The position numbers were made by a program, and so were the translations under genes. A stretch of DNA of 64,000 nucleotides, taken from positions 21,525 through 85,524 of the forward strand of contig NZ_JBNGEN010000009.1 in the NCBI RefSeq assembly GCF_049977365.1, written 5' to 3'. The notes under the pieces are model-generated. The model was given only the letters and a program-made list of their open reading frames with translations. It was not told the DNA's origin and did no database searches. Shown here one piece after another: positions 24,318-37,479 of this stretch (within the stretch, counting starts at the first letter, position 1; each line of letters opens with the position of its first letter). The stretch comes from Brachymonas sp049977365. Lineage in GTDB: Bacteria; Pseudomonadota; Gammaproteobacteria; Burkholderiales; Burkholderiaceae_C.

Positions 24318-25075
24318 GCCGCACCCTGGCGCGGTTGCGCGGCATCCGCCGCGTGCTGGGACTGCTCCTGCACCTGCTCGCAGGCCTGTGGACTGTCTAT
24401 GTCGTGTTTCCGTTTCTGAACCCTGCACGGCGTCAGCAGCGGGTGCAGGCATGGGCGGCCACCCTGCTGCGCCGCTGCGGTCTGGCAATGGAGCGGCGCG
24501 GGGCCCCCGCAGCCCCCGAACCCGGCCACGGTCTGCTGCTCGTGTCCAACCACATTTCCTGGCTCGACATCCCGGCACTGCATGCGCTGGTGTTCTGCCG
24601 CTTCGTGTCCAAGTCCGAAGTGCGGCGCTGGCCTGTCGTGGGGCGTCTGGCCTCTGCTGCCCACACCCTGTACCTGCAGCGTGCCTCGCGGCGGGATGCC
24701 CACCGCGTGCTGCACGACATGGCCGACCGGCTGCGTGCCGGCGACGTGCTCGCGGTGTTTCCCGAGGGCACCACGAGCAATGGCCTGCAGCTGCTCCCGT
24801 TCCACGGCAATCTGCTGCAGGCTGCCATCAGTGCGGATGCATGCGTGCAGCCCGTGGCCATCCAGTTCTTCGACCGTGCCGGAGAGCCCAGCCTCATTCC
24901 CTGCTATGTCGGCAGCGACACCCTGATCGCTTCCCTGTGGCGCATCGTCTGTGCCCAGGGGCTGGTGGTGCGCGTGAGCTTCGGCATCCCCCAGAAGGCC
25001 GGCGACCGCACGCGGCAGGAATGGGCCGACGCCGTGCGCGCTGCCGTGAGCGTCATGCGGCACACCCCCGCCTGA
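24314..25075 (+). CDS. plsC: 1-acyl-sn-glycerol-3-phosphate acyltransferase (PlsC family)
   Basis: A 253-residue membrane-bound acyltransferase that probably acylates lysophosphatidic acid to phosphatidic acid. An N-terminal hydrophobic helix (LLLHLLAGLWTVYVVFPFL) precedes the NHX4D block NHISWLD. Further conserved segments are FVSKSEVRRWPVVG and the FPEGTTSNG block. The GTG at 24314 overlaps the PyrC' stop, which favours this start; a GTG at 24296 would add six residues. The protein follows the pyr group by translational coupling, a habit of position and not of pathway. It is more typical of PlsC than the homologue at 4161-5030. Confidence 0.88.
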   Translation: MSRTLARLRGIRRVLGLLLHLLAGLWTVYVVFPFLNPARRQQRVQAWAATLLRRCGLAMERRGAPAAPEPGHGLLLVSNHISWLDIPALHALVFCRFVSKSEVRRWPVVGRLASAAHTLYLQRASRRDAHRVLHDMADRLRAGDVLAVFPEGTTSNGLQLLPFHGNLLQAAISADACVQPVAIQFFDRAGEPSLIPCYVGSDTLIASLWRIVCAQGLVVRVSFGIPQKAGDRTRQEWADAVRAAVSVMRHTPA

Positions 25076-25117
25076 TGCAGAGCTGCATCCCCGCCAGGGA
25101 ACTCTCCATGCCGGCTG

Positions 25118-25783
25118 TCAGGCTACATCGGTGGCAGGGGCGGGCGAGGGGACCGGCGCGGCTGTCGCGGCCCCTGTGGTGTAGAACTGGCCACCCGCCA
25201 CATAGTGCAGGGTGCGCAGGTGCTGGAGCTCCGGCGGCAATTCGTCGAAGCGCCAGCGACCTTCTTGAAAGACGCGGCTGTCGGCCCAGGCGCCTGTCAC
25301 CTCGGCCACGAACAGGTCGTGCGTGGCGCGCATGCGTTCGGCCAGCTCGCCTTGCAGCACCCGGCACTGCAGCCATGCGGCACAGCCCTGCACCATAGGC
25401 ACGGCAGCGCCTGCTGGCTGCCACAGGGACACGCCACACTGCGCCAGCTTGTCCGGTACTTCCCGCGCACTTTGGCTGCCCACGGCCAGTGCGAGCCCCG
25501 ACTGTCCCGCCGTGGGCAGGCTCAGGGCGAGCATGCCGCCGGCTGCATCGATCAGCTCCCGGGTCCGCGAGGACTTGTCGAGCACCACGCACAGCGTCGG
25601 GGGACGAAAGTCCAGTGGCATGTTCCAGGCTGCTGCCATCACATCCACCTCGCCACCATGGCTGCCCGACACCAGCACCACCGGACCATGGTTGACGAGC
25701 CGCAGCGCCCGATCGAGTGGCACGGGCTGCACAGGGGCATCGGTGGGCAAGACGGGCAGGCTGAGAGAACCGGAAAACTGCAT
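25118..25783 (-). CDS. Flavin reductase family protein (FMN-binding split barrel)
   Basis: A 221-residue protein with the flavin-reductase-like FMN-binding split-barrel fold. Signs are the block PVVLVSGSHGGEVDVMAAAWNMPLDF near residues 30-55, the phrase LCVVLDKSSRTRELI and a C-terminal half that closes the barrel. Members reduce flavins or use bound FMN in diverse reactions, so the substrate is open. The C-terminus ends in an Ala/Pro-rich tail. The start at 25783 is the first in-frame ATG with family resemblance; the frame stays open to 26197 without it. The gene converges on plsC and diverges from the transposase-like gene. Confidence 0.78.
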   Translation of the reverse strand: MQFSGSLSLPVLPTDAPVQPVPLDRALRLVNHGPVVLVSGSHGGEVDVMAAAWNMPLDFRPPTLCVVLDKSSRTRELIDAAGGMLALSLPTAGQSGLALAVGSQSAREVPDKLAQCGVSLWQPAGAAVPMVQGCAAWLQCRVLQGELAERMRATHDLFVAEVTGAWADSRVFQEGRWRFDELPPELQHLRTLHYVAGGQFYTTGAATAAPVPSPAPATDVA

Positions 25784-26061
25784 GGAACGGACACGGACAG
25801 AGCAGGGGAAGCAGCCATTTTCGCGCAGAGCCTGCACTCCCCGGCGCCATTGCCCGGAATGGCCCTGCCTTTCATGGGTGTGAGAGGCTGCCCTGGAGCG
25901 CTCCCTTTCCCCCTTGCGTGATGCCCCTGCGCGGTCGTGCGTGCTGCTGCCTCTGGCTCGGGTACCATGCCGGAGGAGTGGAAGGTGCATGTGGTGCAGT
26001 CCCCATGGCGCTTGTCCATTCGATCCCCTTGTCGACTCTTTCCTTTTCAGGAGCCCTGTCC

Positions 26062-26769
26062 ATGGCGCGCTTGCCGCGGCTGAACCTTCCCGGCTATCCC
26101 CACCTGGTCCTTCAGAGCGGCCACAACAGCCAGCCCATCGCGCTCGGGGCGCCCGACTACCAGCAGCTGCTCCAGCTGATCGAGGCGGGAGCTGCACGGC
26201 ACCGGGTCGCCCTGCATGCCTGGTGTCTGTTGCCGACGCGCTTCATGCTGCTCCTGACGCCGTCCACGGAAGAGGGACTGCCGCTCCTGATGCAGGACAC
26301 AGGCCGCGCCTATGTCCGCTACTTCAATGGTCTTCATGCACGCACCGGCACCCTGTGGGACGGCCGCTACCGCTGCACGGTGCTCGATCCTGCGCGCTGG
26401 ACACTTCCTGCCATGGTCTGCATGGACACCGAGCCCGTGCGCCGCGGCCTCGTGCTGCAGCCCGATGCCTATCCCTGGTCGAGCTGCGCGCGCTACACCG
26501 GGCTGCGCCCTCAGGCCGGGCTCACCGCGCCGGCTGCGCTCTGGGAGCTGGGCAACACCCCCTTTGCCCGTGAAAACGCCTACCGGCGCTTGCTGGACGA
26601 GGGCGATGCGCTCGCACTGTGGCCGCGGCTGCTGGACGCCGCCCTGCATGGCTGGGTGCTCGGCGATGCAGCTTTCATCGACACCCTGCAGCAGCAGACT
26701 GACAGACGCCTGCATAAAAAGCGTGCAGGCAGGCCGCCCAGAATGGTGCACTCTGCACGGACATCCTGA
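26062..26769 (+). CDS. REP-associated tyrosine transposase-like protein lacking the HUH motif
   Basis: A 235-residue relative of the Y1 transposases (RAYT / IS200-like). The start MARLPRLNLPGYPHLV and the blocks YVRYFNGLHARTGTLWDGRY and PDAYPWSSCARYTG match the family closely, and the candidate nucleophile tyrosine is kept in YVRYFN. The metal-binding HUH motif, normally MPNHVHLL, reads LPTRFMLL, so both histidines are gone. The usual YIELNPVRAGLV segment is also altered to CMDTEPVRRGLV. It is therefore probably unable to cut DNA and may be domesticated or decaying. An aggag sequence precedes the ATG at 26062. It lies just upstream of gltB with no terminal repeats of an insertion sequence. 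Confidence 0.8.
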   Translation: MARLPRLNLPGYPHLVLQSGHNSQPIALGAPDYQQLLQLIEAGAARHRVALHAWCLLPTRFMLLLTPSTEEGLPLLMQDTGRAYVRYFNGLHARTGTLWDGRYRCTVLDPARWTLPAMVCMDTEPVRRGLVLQPDAYPWSSCARYTGLRPQAGLTAPAALWELGNTPFARENAYRRLLDEGDALALWPRLLDAALHGWVLGDAAFIDTLQQQTDRRLHKKRAGRPPRMVHSARTS

Positions 26770-26812
26770 ATTCATGAATCCATTCAACAAGATGTATGTG
26801 TCACCAATAAAA

Positions 26813-26846
26813 TAATTGGAATTCATCCCGTCAATTTAATTGGAAT
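26813..26846 (+). repeat. Direct repeat TAATTGGAAT x2 downstream of the RAYT-like gene
   Basis: The 10-bp sequence TAATTGGAAT occurs at 26813-26822 and again at 26837-26846, followed by ctgacccct. A+T-rich elements of this kind are known near RAYT genes in other genomes, so this may be a remnant of the element the protein once acted on. Confidence 0.6.
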
Positions 26847-26862
26847 CTGACCCCTATTATTT

Positions 26863-26892
26863 TTGCTGCAAAACAGGGGGGTTTGCTTTATG
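26863..26892 (+). promoter_or_regulatory. Candidate promoter for gltBD
   Basis: TTGCTG (26863-26868) and a TTTATG-like -10 region (26887-26892) are about 17-18 bp apart in the A+T-rich patch. The sequence TGCAAAAC is repeated at 26867-26874 and 26903-26910. Assignment by eye only. Confidence 0.35.
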
Positions 26893-27140
26893 CTTGTTGC
26901 GTTGCAAAACCGTGGCGTTCAAGCAGTCGGCAAGGGACGTGGACGGAATGTGCATGCACACGGACAATCAGGCAGGGCGCCGCACCGCGCAGGGGGTGCC
27001 GCCCAGCGGGACAGGGGGTGTCCCGCGCCTGCTCCCCACCGTGGCGGCACGTCCGGCACATGCCCCGGAACATCTCGCGCCCCACGCCGCACGACCTTCG
27101 CGCGTGGCGCCCCAGCACTCTTTCAGGAACGGGAACTTTC

Positions 27141-32012
<4,872 letters not shown>

Positions 32013-32041
32013 GCCACAGCCATCTTTGAGGAATACACATC

Positions 32042-33529
32042 ATGGGAAAAATCACCGGCTTCATGGAGTACCAGCGCCTTGAAGAGGGCTACAAGCCCGT
32101 CAAGGAACGCCTGAAGAACTACAAGGAGTTCGTCATCGGTCTCGATGACAAGCAGGAGCAGATCCAGGCCGCTCGCTGCATGGACTGCGGCACGCCGTTC
32201 TGCAACAACGGCTGTCCGGTCAACAATATCATTCCGGACTTCAACAATCTGGTCTACCAGCAGGACTGGGAAGCGGCGATCGAGGTACTCCACAGCACCA
32301 ACAACTTCCCCGACTTCACCGGCCGCATCTGCCCCGCGCCCTGCGAGGCGGCCTGCACGCTGAACATCCAGAAGTCGCCTGTCGGCATTAAGAGCATCGA
32401 GCACGGCATCATCGACCGCGCCTGGGAAAACGGCTGGGTCAAGCCCCAGGTGCCGGCCGTCAAGACCGGCAAGAAGGTGGCTGTCGTCGGTTCCGGTCCT
32501 GCCGGGCTGGCTGCGGCACAGCAGCTCGCCCGTGCGGGCCACACCGTCACCGTGTTCGAGAAGAACGACCGCATCGGCGGCCTGCTGCGCTACGGCATTC
32601 CCGACTTCAAGCTCGACAAGTCCCACATCGACCGCCGCATCGAGCAGATGCAGGCCGAGGGCGTGGAATTCCGCCGGGGCGTGCTGGTCGGCGACTGGCC
32701 CAAGTCGGGTGCCGCCAGCAAGATCACCAACTGGCATCAGGAAACCATCAGCGCCAAGCAGCTGCAGAAGGATTTCGATGCCGTGCTGATCGCAGCCGGC
32801 TCCGAGCAGAGTCGCGACCTGCCCGTGCCGGGACGTGACCTCGACGGCGTGCACTTCGCCATGGAGTTCCTGCCCCAGCAGAACAAGATCAACGCCGGCG
32901 ACAAGCTCGCCAAGCAGCTCCTCGCCACCGGCAAGCACGTCATCGTGATCGGCGGCGGCGACACCGGCAGCGACTGCGTGGGCACCAGCAACCGCCAGGG
33001 CGCCGAAAGCGTGGTGCAGTTCGAGCTCATGCCGCAGCCTCCGGTCGAGGAAAACCGTCCCATGACCTGGCCCTACTGGCCGATCAAGCTGCGCACCAGC
33101 TCCAGCCACGACGAAGGCTGCGAACGCGCCTTCGCCATCGCCACCAAGGAATTCGTGCCCGGTACCGGCAAGGACAAGGGCCGCGTGGTGGGCGTCAAGA
33201 CTGTCCACGTCGAATGGAAGGACGGCAAGATGGTCGAAGTCCCCGGCAGCGAGCAGGTCTACAAGGCCGACCTCGTGCTGCTGGCCATGGGCTTCGTGCA
33301 TCCTGTGGCAGAGATGCTCAAGTCCTTCGGAATGGAGCTCGACGGCCGCGGCAATGCCAAGGCCGGCACCGACGAGGAAGGCGGATACGCCACCAGCGTC
33401 AAGGGCACCTTCGTTGCAGGCGATGTGCGCCGCGGCCAGTCCCTCGTGGTGTGGGCCATCCGTGAAGGCCGTCAGGCCGCCCGCGCGGTGGATCAGTACC
33501 TGATGGGATCGAGCGTGCTCCCGCGCTGA
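32042..33529 (+). CDS. gltD: Glutamate synthase [NADPH] small chain
   Basis: GltD (495 residues) takes electrons from NADPH through FAD and iron-sulfur clusters to GltB. The N-terminal cysteine block RCMDCGTPFCNNGCPVNNII and a second group CPAPCEAAC bind the 4Fe-4S clusters. The FAD-binding VAVVGSGPAGLAAAQQLA and the NADPH-binding VIVIGGGDTGSDCVG glycine motifs are both present, with the closing FVAGDVRRGQSLVVWAI block. It is co-transcribed with gltB and followed by a clear terminator. Confidence 0.97.
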   Translation: MGKITGFMEYQRLEEGYKPVKERLKNYKEFVIGLDDKQEQIQAARCMDCGTPFCNNGCPVNNIIPDFNNLVYQQDWEAAIEVLHSTNNFPDFTGRICPAPCEAACTLNIQKSPVGIKSIEHGIIDRAWENGWVKPQVPAVKTGKKVAVVGSGPAGLAAAQQLARAGHTVTVFEKNDRIGGLLRYGIPDFKLDKSHIDRRIEQMQAEGVEFRRGVLVGDWPKSGAASKITNWHQETISAKQLQKDFDAVLIAAGSEQSRDLPVPGRDLDGVHFAMEFLPQQNKINAGDKLAKQLLATGKHVIVIGGGDTGSDCVGTSNRQGAESVVQFELMPQPPVEENRPMTWPYWPIKLRTSSSHDEGCERAFAIATKEFVPGTGKDKGRVVGVKTVHVEWKDGKMVEVPGSEQVYKADLVLLAMGFVHPVAEMLKSFGMELDGRGNAKAGTDEEGGYATSVKGTFVAGDVRRGQSLVVWAIREGRQAARAVDQYLMGSSVLPR

Positions 33530-33603
33530 TGCCATCTGCGCACTGTCCCCGCCATATGCGCGGGCGCGGCGGGGCGCATGCCTTTGCCGGCTGTGCCGGT
33601 CTG

Positions 33604-33631
33604 AGCGGCTCCTTCAGGGAGCCGCTTTTTT
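33604..33631 (+). terminator. Intrinsic terminator of gltBD
   Basis: A perfect 9-bp stem (33604-33612 with 33618-33626), loop ttcag, runs straight into a six-base T tract. It lies 75 bp after the gltD stop codon. Confidence 0.92.
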
Positions 33632-34038
33632 GTTGCGGCTGACGATGGATCGGCCTGAGGAAAATCCCGAAATGCGCGGGGAAACGGGAGTGGAAGCGTC
33701 TTCTTCAAACTGTCCTTGAAAATAATCAAGGATTTGTTGGAGATATTTACCCCCAATATTGGGGATTTTCAAAGAGGTTCTCAGAGGAAGAGCAGAAGAT
33801 GCGTCATCCTTGCGTCAGAATGAAAACATAGACTGAAATGCGTAGAAACAGCTTGTCCCTCTGGCATCGCAAGATAGTTCATCTGGGGAAGGCGGGGAGT
33901 TTCTGCACGCAGAGTGGTCTGCATTTATTTTCATTCGAGATCTGTCGAAATGTCCTCTGGGCATATTCGCGGGTCCGCTACTTCGCAGGACTGCGTTTCC
34001 TGCAGAAGATACCGTGCAAGTGCATCAGGGAGAATCAC
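33632..34038 (+). promoter_or_regulatory. A+T-richer, palindrome-bearing region upstream of an orphan gene
   Basis: This region is visibly richer in A and T than the rest of the window. It holds a perfect hairpin (33713-33719 with 33726-33732, loop aaataa) and, 18 bp further, the 14-bp palindrome CCCCAATATTGGGG (33751-33764). The frame of the following gene is open back to 33838 (ATG), but that extension has no good ribosome binding site. The palindromes could be an operator or a site for a DNA-binding protein. Confidence 0.5.
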
Positions 34039-34551
34039 ATGCTTGGCCGTATTACCGAACGGTCCGCGACGCCAGCCGAGAAACTGGCCGCGACCCAAAT
34101 GTTCAACCAGCCCCAGTTCCGTTTCCATACGCGCGATTGCATGCGCAGCGAGGCGTATGCCATGTATGGCATCAATGCCGAGATTGAATTCACATGCATC
34201 CAGCCCGATTTCTACGAGATCTCGGTGCGCCATGAGCCCAACAGCGGGCGCTTCAGCTGGAACAGTCCCCACACGTTCATGTACATGCTGCAGATGCTGT
34301 CTGCACGCATGGTGAGCCTCAAGGGCTATCCCTATTTCGCCTTTGGGCACTATCGCCGGCCGGTGGGCGGGCTGCAGATCCGTGTCGAGGGCAGCAGCCG
34401 CTACACGCAGTACTGTCTGAGGATGCTGCACACCCCGGAAATTCCTGCCGATGCACTGAGCCGCAAGGTGCTGTGGACCAAGATCCGCCCTGCCGAGCCG
34501 CAGAAGTTCGATTTCTCGCGCGATCTCATCCGCTCCGAGTTCTGCTGGTGA
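34039..34551 (+). CDS. Hypothetical protein, orphan, 170 residues
   Basis: I do not recognise this protein. The start at 34039 (MLGRITERSATPAEK) has a good agggag seven bases upstream; an ATG at 33838 would add 67 residues of odd composition. The chain is soluble, with no signal peptide or membrane helix, and rich in aromatic residues, methionine and arginine (for example HTFMYMLQMLSARMV and YPYFAFGHYRRPVGG). Its codon use is less GC-biased than its neighbours, and it follows an A+T-richer leader with two palindromes. Both fit an accessory gene acquired later. It stands alone between the gltBD terminator and a convergent thioesterase gene. Confidence 0.6.
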   Translation: MLGRITERSATPAEKLAATQMFNQPQFRFHTRDCMRSEAYAMYGINAEIEFTCIQPDFYEISVRHEPNSGRFSWNSPHTFMYMLQMLSARMVSLKGYPYFAFGHYRRPVGGLQIRVEGSSRYTQYCLRMLHTPEIPADALSRKVLWTKIRPAEPQKFDFSRDLIRSEFCW

Positions 34552-34678
34552 GTCTGTCTCTGGCGCAGACTGGCTCGGCTTGACTGGGCTCGGAAGACAT
34601 AGGACGCCCGCCGCTGCATGGCAGCAGCCGGAGGGGCGGCTCCGAGGCATGATGCAAGCCACCTCGGCGCCAAGCACA

Positions 34679-34700
34679 CACGGGCCCTTGCGGGCCCGTG
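34679..34700. terminator. Stem-loop between convergent genes
   Basis: A perfect 9-bp stem (34679-34687 with 34692-34700) with loop ttgc lies between the convergent orphan gene and the thioesterase gene. There is no T run on either side, so it is at best a weak bidirectional terminator. Confidence 0.4.
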
Positions 34701-34757
34701 GATGAGGACAGCTTCTGCACATGGCTGGCTCCTTGGCCTGCCATGCGCTCTACAAAG

Positions 34758-35267
34758 TCAGGCCTGCGGGGGGATCGTTTCGTCTGCTGCAGATTGCGGA
34801 CGCACCGGACGGGGCCGACCATTCTGGTCGATGGCCACATAGGTGACGGTGGCATCCGTGACCTTGAGGTAGCTGCCCTGGGCATCGAAACGTTCGGCGT
34901 AGACCTCGACCTTGAGCGTCATCGAGGTGTTGCCGATGTGCAGGATGGAGCTGTAGAACGACAGAATGTCGCCCACGCGCACGGGCTGCTTGAAGATGAA
35001 CTCCTTGACGGCCACGGTGGCCGTGCGTCCGCGCGACAGCTTGAAGGCCGTGATGGCACCGGCCATGTCCACGTGCGACATGACCCAGCCGCCGAAGATG
35101 TCGCCATTGGCATTGCAGTCGGCCGGCATGGGCACGACCTTGAGCACCAGCTCATGGGTCTTGCCGATTTCATCGGGCAGGCGGTCCAGAAAGTTGCGGT
35201 CGTTGGCCGTGTTGTGTGAACCGGGGCCGTGGACGGTGGGAAGAGGGGTTTTTTCCGAAGGTGTCAT
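34758..35267 (-). CDS. Acyl-CoA thioesterase (YciA-like, hotdog fold)
   Basis: A 169-residue hotdog-fold thioesterase that hydrolyses acyl-CoA esters, probably keeping free CoA available. The hallmark is DCNANGDIFGGWVMSHVDMA, with the catalytic Asp in this block, followed by the central helix and VAVKEFIFKQPVRVGDI. This matches the YciA / cytosolic long-chain acyl-CoA hydrolase group. The start at 35267 (MTPSEKTPLP) has aagaga upstream. It reads toward the orphan gene and away from the Atm1-type exporter. Confidence 0.88.
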   Translation of the reverse strand: MTPSEKTPLPTVHGPGSHNTANDRNFLDRLPDEIGKTHELVLKVVPMPADCNANGDIFGGWVMSHVDMAGAITAFKLSRGRTATVAVKEFIFKQPVRVGDILSFYSSILHIGNTSMTLKVEVYAERFDAQGSYLKVTDATVTYVAIDQNGRPRPVRPQSAADETIPPQA

Positions 35268-35627
35268 GGTGATCTCTTGTGAAGACGGGAAATGCGGGAA
35301 AGGTGCGGGTCCTGCCCGTCATGGATGAACGGGCACGGCCATCGGCACTCGGCAGGGAGCCTGATGTGAGGCGTTTCCTGCCGGTGGTGTGCAGGCCTTT
35401 CTTGCGCGATACGTCTCTGATTGTGCCCAATTCGCAGGAAGTGCGGAGGAGACGGCCCTATTTCCCGCAGCGGTGTCCATGATCTGGCCGGGCTCCGGAG
35501 CCCGGAACGGGGGAGAGGGGGACCTGTGTTTGCGGGGACAATGGAGGGCTGTGCACTGTCCCGGAATGCTGTGACGGTGCTTTTGCCATAGGCACCACCG
35601 ACACATCGATTCATGGGGAGATCAGGC
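35268..35627. promoter_or_regulatory. Divergent region with an 18-bp perfect palindrome
   Basis: The 360-bp gap separates the leftward thioesterase from the rightward ABC exporter and must hold both promoters. It contains a perfect 18-bp palindrome, CCGGGCTCC-GGAGCCCGG (35488-35505). As RNA it could form only a tight hairpin, so it may act as a protein-binding site in DNA. A TGCCATAGG extended -10-like sequence lies near 35585. No gene was seen in the gap. Confidence 0.4.
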
Positions 35628-37451
35628 ATGCGAGGCATGGGACGCGCGATGCAGTATGAGGAATTGCCTGCACGGCCCGGTGCAACGCGCAGCGACTGGC
35701 AGACGCTGCGGCGCCTGCTGCCCTATCTGTGGCAGTACCGGTGGCGGGTGGCGGTGGCGCTGGGCTTCATGGTGGGGGCCAAGCTGGCCAATATCGGGGT
35801 GCCCATTCTGCTCAAGCAGCTCGTGGATGCGCTCAACGTGCATCCGGGCAGCGCCTCTGGCATGGTGGTGGTGCCCGTGGGCCTGCTCGTGGCCTATGGC
35901 CTGTTGCGGCTGGCCACGACGGTGTTCACCGAGGTGCGCGAATGGATGTTTGCACCGGCGACCGAGGGCGCCGCGCGCAGCATTGCGCTGCAGGTGTTCC
36001 GGCATCTCACCCGGCTCAGCCTGCGCTTTCACCTCGATCGCCAGACGGGCGGCATGACGCGCGATGTCGAGCGCGGCGCCGCTGCCGTGCGGGGGCTGAT
36101 CTCGGTTTCGCTCTACAGCATCATCCCTACGCTGGTCGAGGTAGGACTGGTGCTGGCGATCCTGGCCATTCGGTTCGATGCCGCCTTTGTCTGGATCACG
36201 CTGACGGCTCTGGTGGCCTATATCGGCTTCACGGTGAGCGTGACGGAGTGGCGCAACCATTTCCGGCGCGAGATGAACCGGCTGGAATCCGTGGCGCAGA
36301 CCCATGCGGTCGATGCGCTGCTCAACTACGAGACGGTCAAGTACTTCAACAACGAGGAGTGGGAGGCGCGTCGCTACGACCGGGGCCTGAGAGCCTACTT
36401 CGCTGCGGCCGTGAAGAGCCAGGGGTCGCTGAGTCTGCTCAACAGCGGGCAGCAGCTCATCATCGCCACGGCACTGGTGGCCATTCTGTGGCGGGCGTCG
36501 CAAGGGGTGGCCGCCGGGCGGCTCACCATCGGCGATCTGGTGATGGTGAATGCCTTCATGATCCAGCTCTATGTGCCGCTGAACTTTCTGGGGGTGCTGT
36601 ACCGGCAGATCCGGCAGAGCCTGACCGATCTGGACCGCATGTTCTCGCTCATCGACACGCCGTGCGAGATCGTCGATGCGCCCGGGGCTTCCGAGTTGCG
36701 CACGGAATCGGGACTGCCCACGGTGTGCTTCGAGCGGGTGAGTTTTGCCTACGATCCGGAGCGTCCCATCCTGCACGAGGTCGACTTCACCATTCCGGCT
36801 GGGCGGACCGTGGCGGTGGTGGGGCACTCGGGGGCTGGCAAGTCGACGCTGTCACGGCTGCTGTACCGCTTCTATGACGTGACCGGCGGCCGTATCACGG
36901 TGGATGGGCAGGACCTCCGGGGCGTGACGCAGGACAGTCTGCGGCGGGCCATCGGCATCGTGCCGCAGGACACGGTGCTCTTCAATGACACCGTGGCCTA
37001 CAACATCGCCTATGGCCGGGTCGGGGCCACGCGCGAGGAGATCGAAGACGCAGCGCGTGCTGCACGCATCCACGACTTCGTGGCGAGCCTGCCCAGGGGC
37101 TATGACACCATGGTGGGCGAGCGCGGCCTCAAGCTCTCGGGAGGAGAGAAGCAGCGGGTGGCGATCGCGCGGGCCCTGCTCAAGAACCCTCCGATCATGG
37201 TGCTCGACGAGGCCACCTCCGCCCTCGATTCCGCCACCGAGCGGGCCATCCAGCACGAGCTGCACGCCGTGGCCGACAACAAAACCACGCTCGTGATTGC
37301 CCACCGCCTGTCCACGGTCGTCGATGCCCACGAGATTCTGGTGCTCGACCATGGCCGCATCGTGGAACGCGGGACCCACGCCGGGCTGCTCGCCCAGGGC
37401 GGGCGCTATGCCGCCATGTGGGCGCTCCAGCAGAGCACGCAGCAGGAGTGA
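35628..37451 (+). CDS. ABC transporter, Atm1/HMT1-type exporter (fused membrane and ATPase domains)
   Basis: A 607-residue half-transporter that dimerises in the inner membrane. The N-terminal six-helix domain (about 30-310) carries the sequence NYETVKYFNNEEWE, characteristic of the Atm1/ABCB7 group that exports glutathione- or sulfur-containing compounds and heavy-metal conjugates. The ATPase domain has Walker A GHSGAGKST near residue 400, signature LSGGEKQR near 503 and Walker B VLDEATSALD near 525. The start at 35628 has GGGGAGA six bases upstream. The ATG at 35613 would overlap this ribosome binding site. The exact substrate is not shown by the sequence. Confidence 0.9.
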   Translation: MRGMGRAMQYEELPARPGATRSDWQTLRRLLPYLWQYRWRVAVALGFMVGAKLANIGVPILLKQLVDALNVHPGSASGMVVVPVGLLVAYGLLRLATTVFTEVREWMFAPATEGAARSIALQVFRHLTRLSLRFHLDRQTGGMTRDVERGAAAVRGLISVSLYSIIPTLVEVGLVLAILAIRFDAAFVWITLTALVAYIGFTVSVTEWRNHFRREMNRLESVAQTHAVDALLNYETVKYFNNEEWEARRYDRGLRAYFAAAVKSQGSLSLLNSGQQLIIATALVAILWRASQGVAAGRLTIGDLVMVNAFMIQLYVPLNFLGVLYRQIRQSLTDLDRMFSLIDTPCEIVDAPGASELRTESGLPTVCFERVSFAYDPERPILHEVDFTIPAGRTVAVVGHSGAGKSTLSRLLYRFYDVTGGRITVDGQDLRGVTQDSLRRAIGIVPQDTVLFNDTVAYNIAYGRVGATREEIEDAARAARIHDFVASLPRGYDTMVGERGLKLSGGEKQRVAIARALLKNPPIMVLDEATSALDSATERAIQHELHAVADNKTTLVIAHRLSTVVDAHEILVLDHGRIVERGTHAGLLAQGGRYAAMWALQQSTQQE

Positions 37452-37479
37452 TCGTCAGGGAAAACCCGCAGAAAAGAGC

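Larger units (their letters stand above)
26770..27140 (+). other. A+T-richer region between the RAYT-like gene and gltB
   Basis: This 371-bp gap starts with an A+T-rich patch (about 26770-26900) that stands out from its GC-rich surroundings, and continues as normal high-GC sequence up to the gltB start. The patch carries a repeated TAATTGGAAT and a candidate promoter. The gltB frame is open back to 26883 but shows no glutamate synthase resemblance before 27141. The gltB ATG is preceded by aggaacgggaac, which is a moderate ribosome binding site. Confidence 0.5.

Noticed and set aside
26062..27140. An intact IS200-type insertion sequence around the RAYT-like gene
   Set aside because: No terminal repeats or hairpin ends could be matched on both sides, and the HUH motif is missing.
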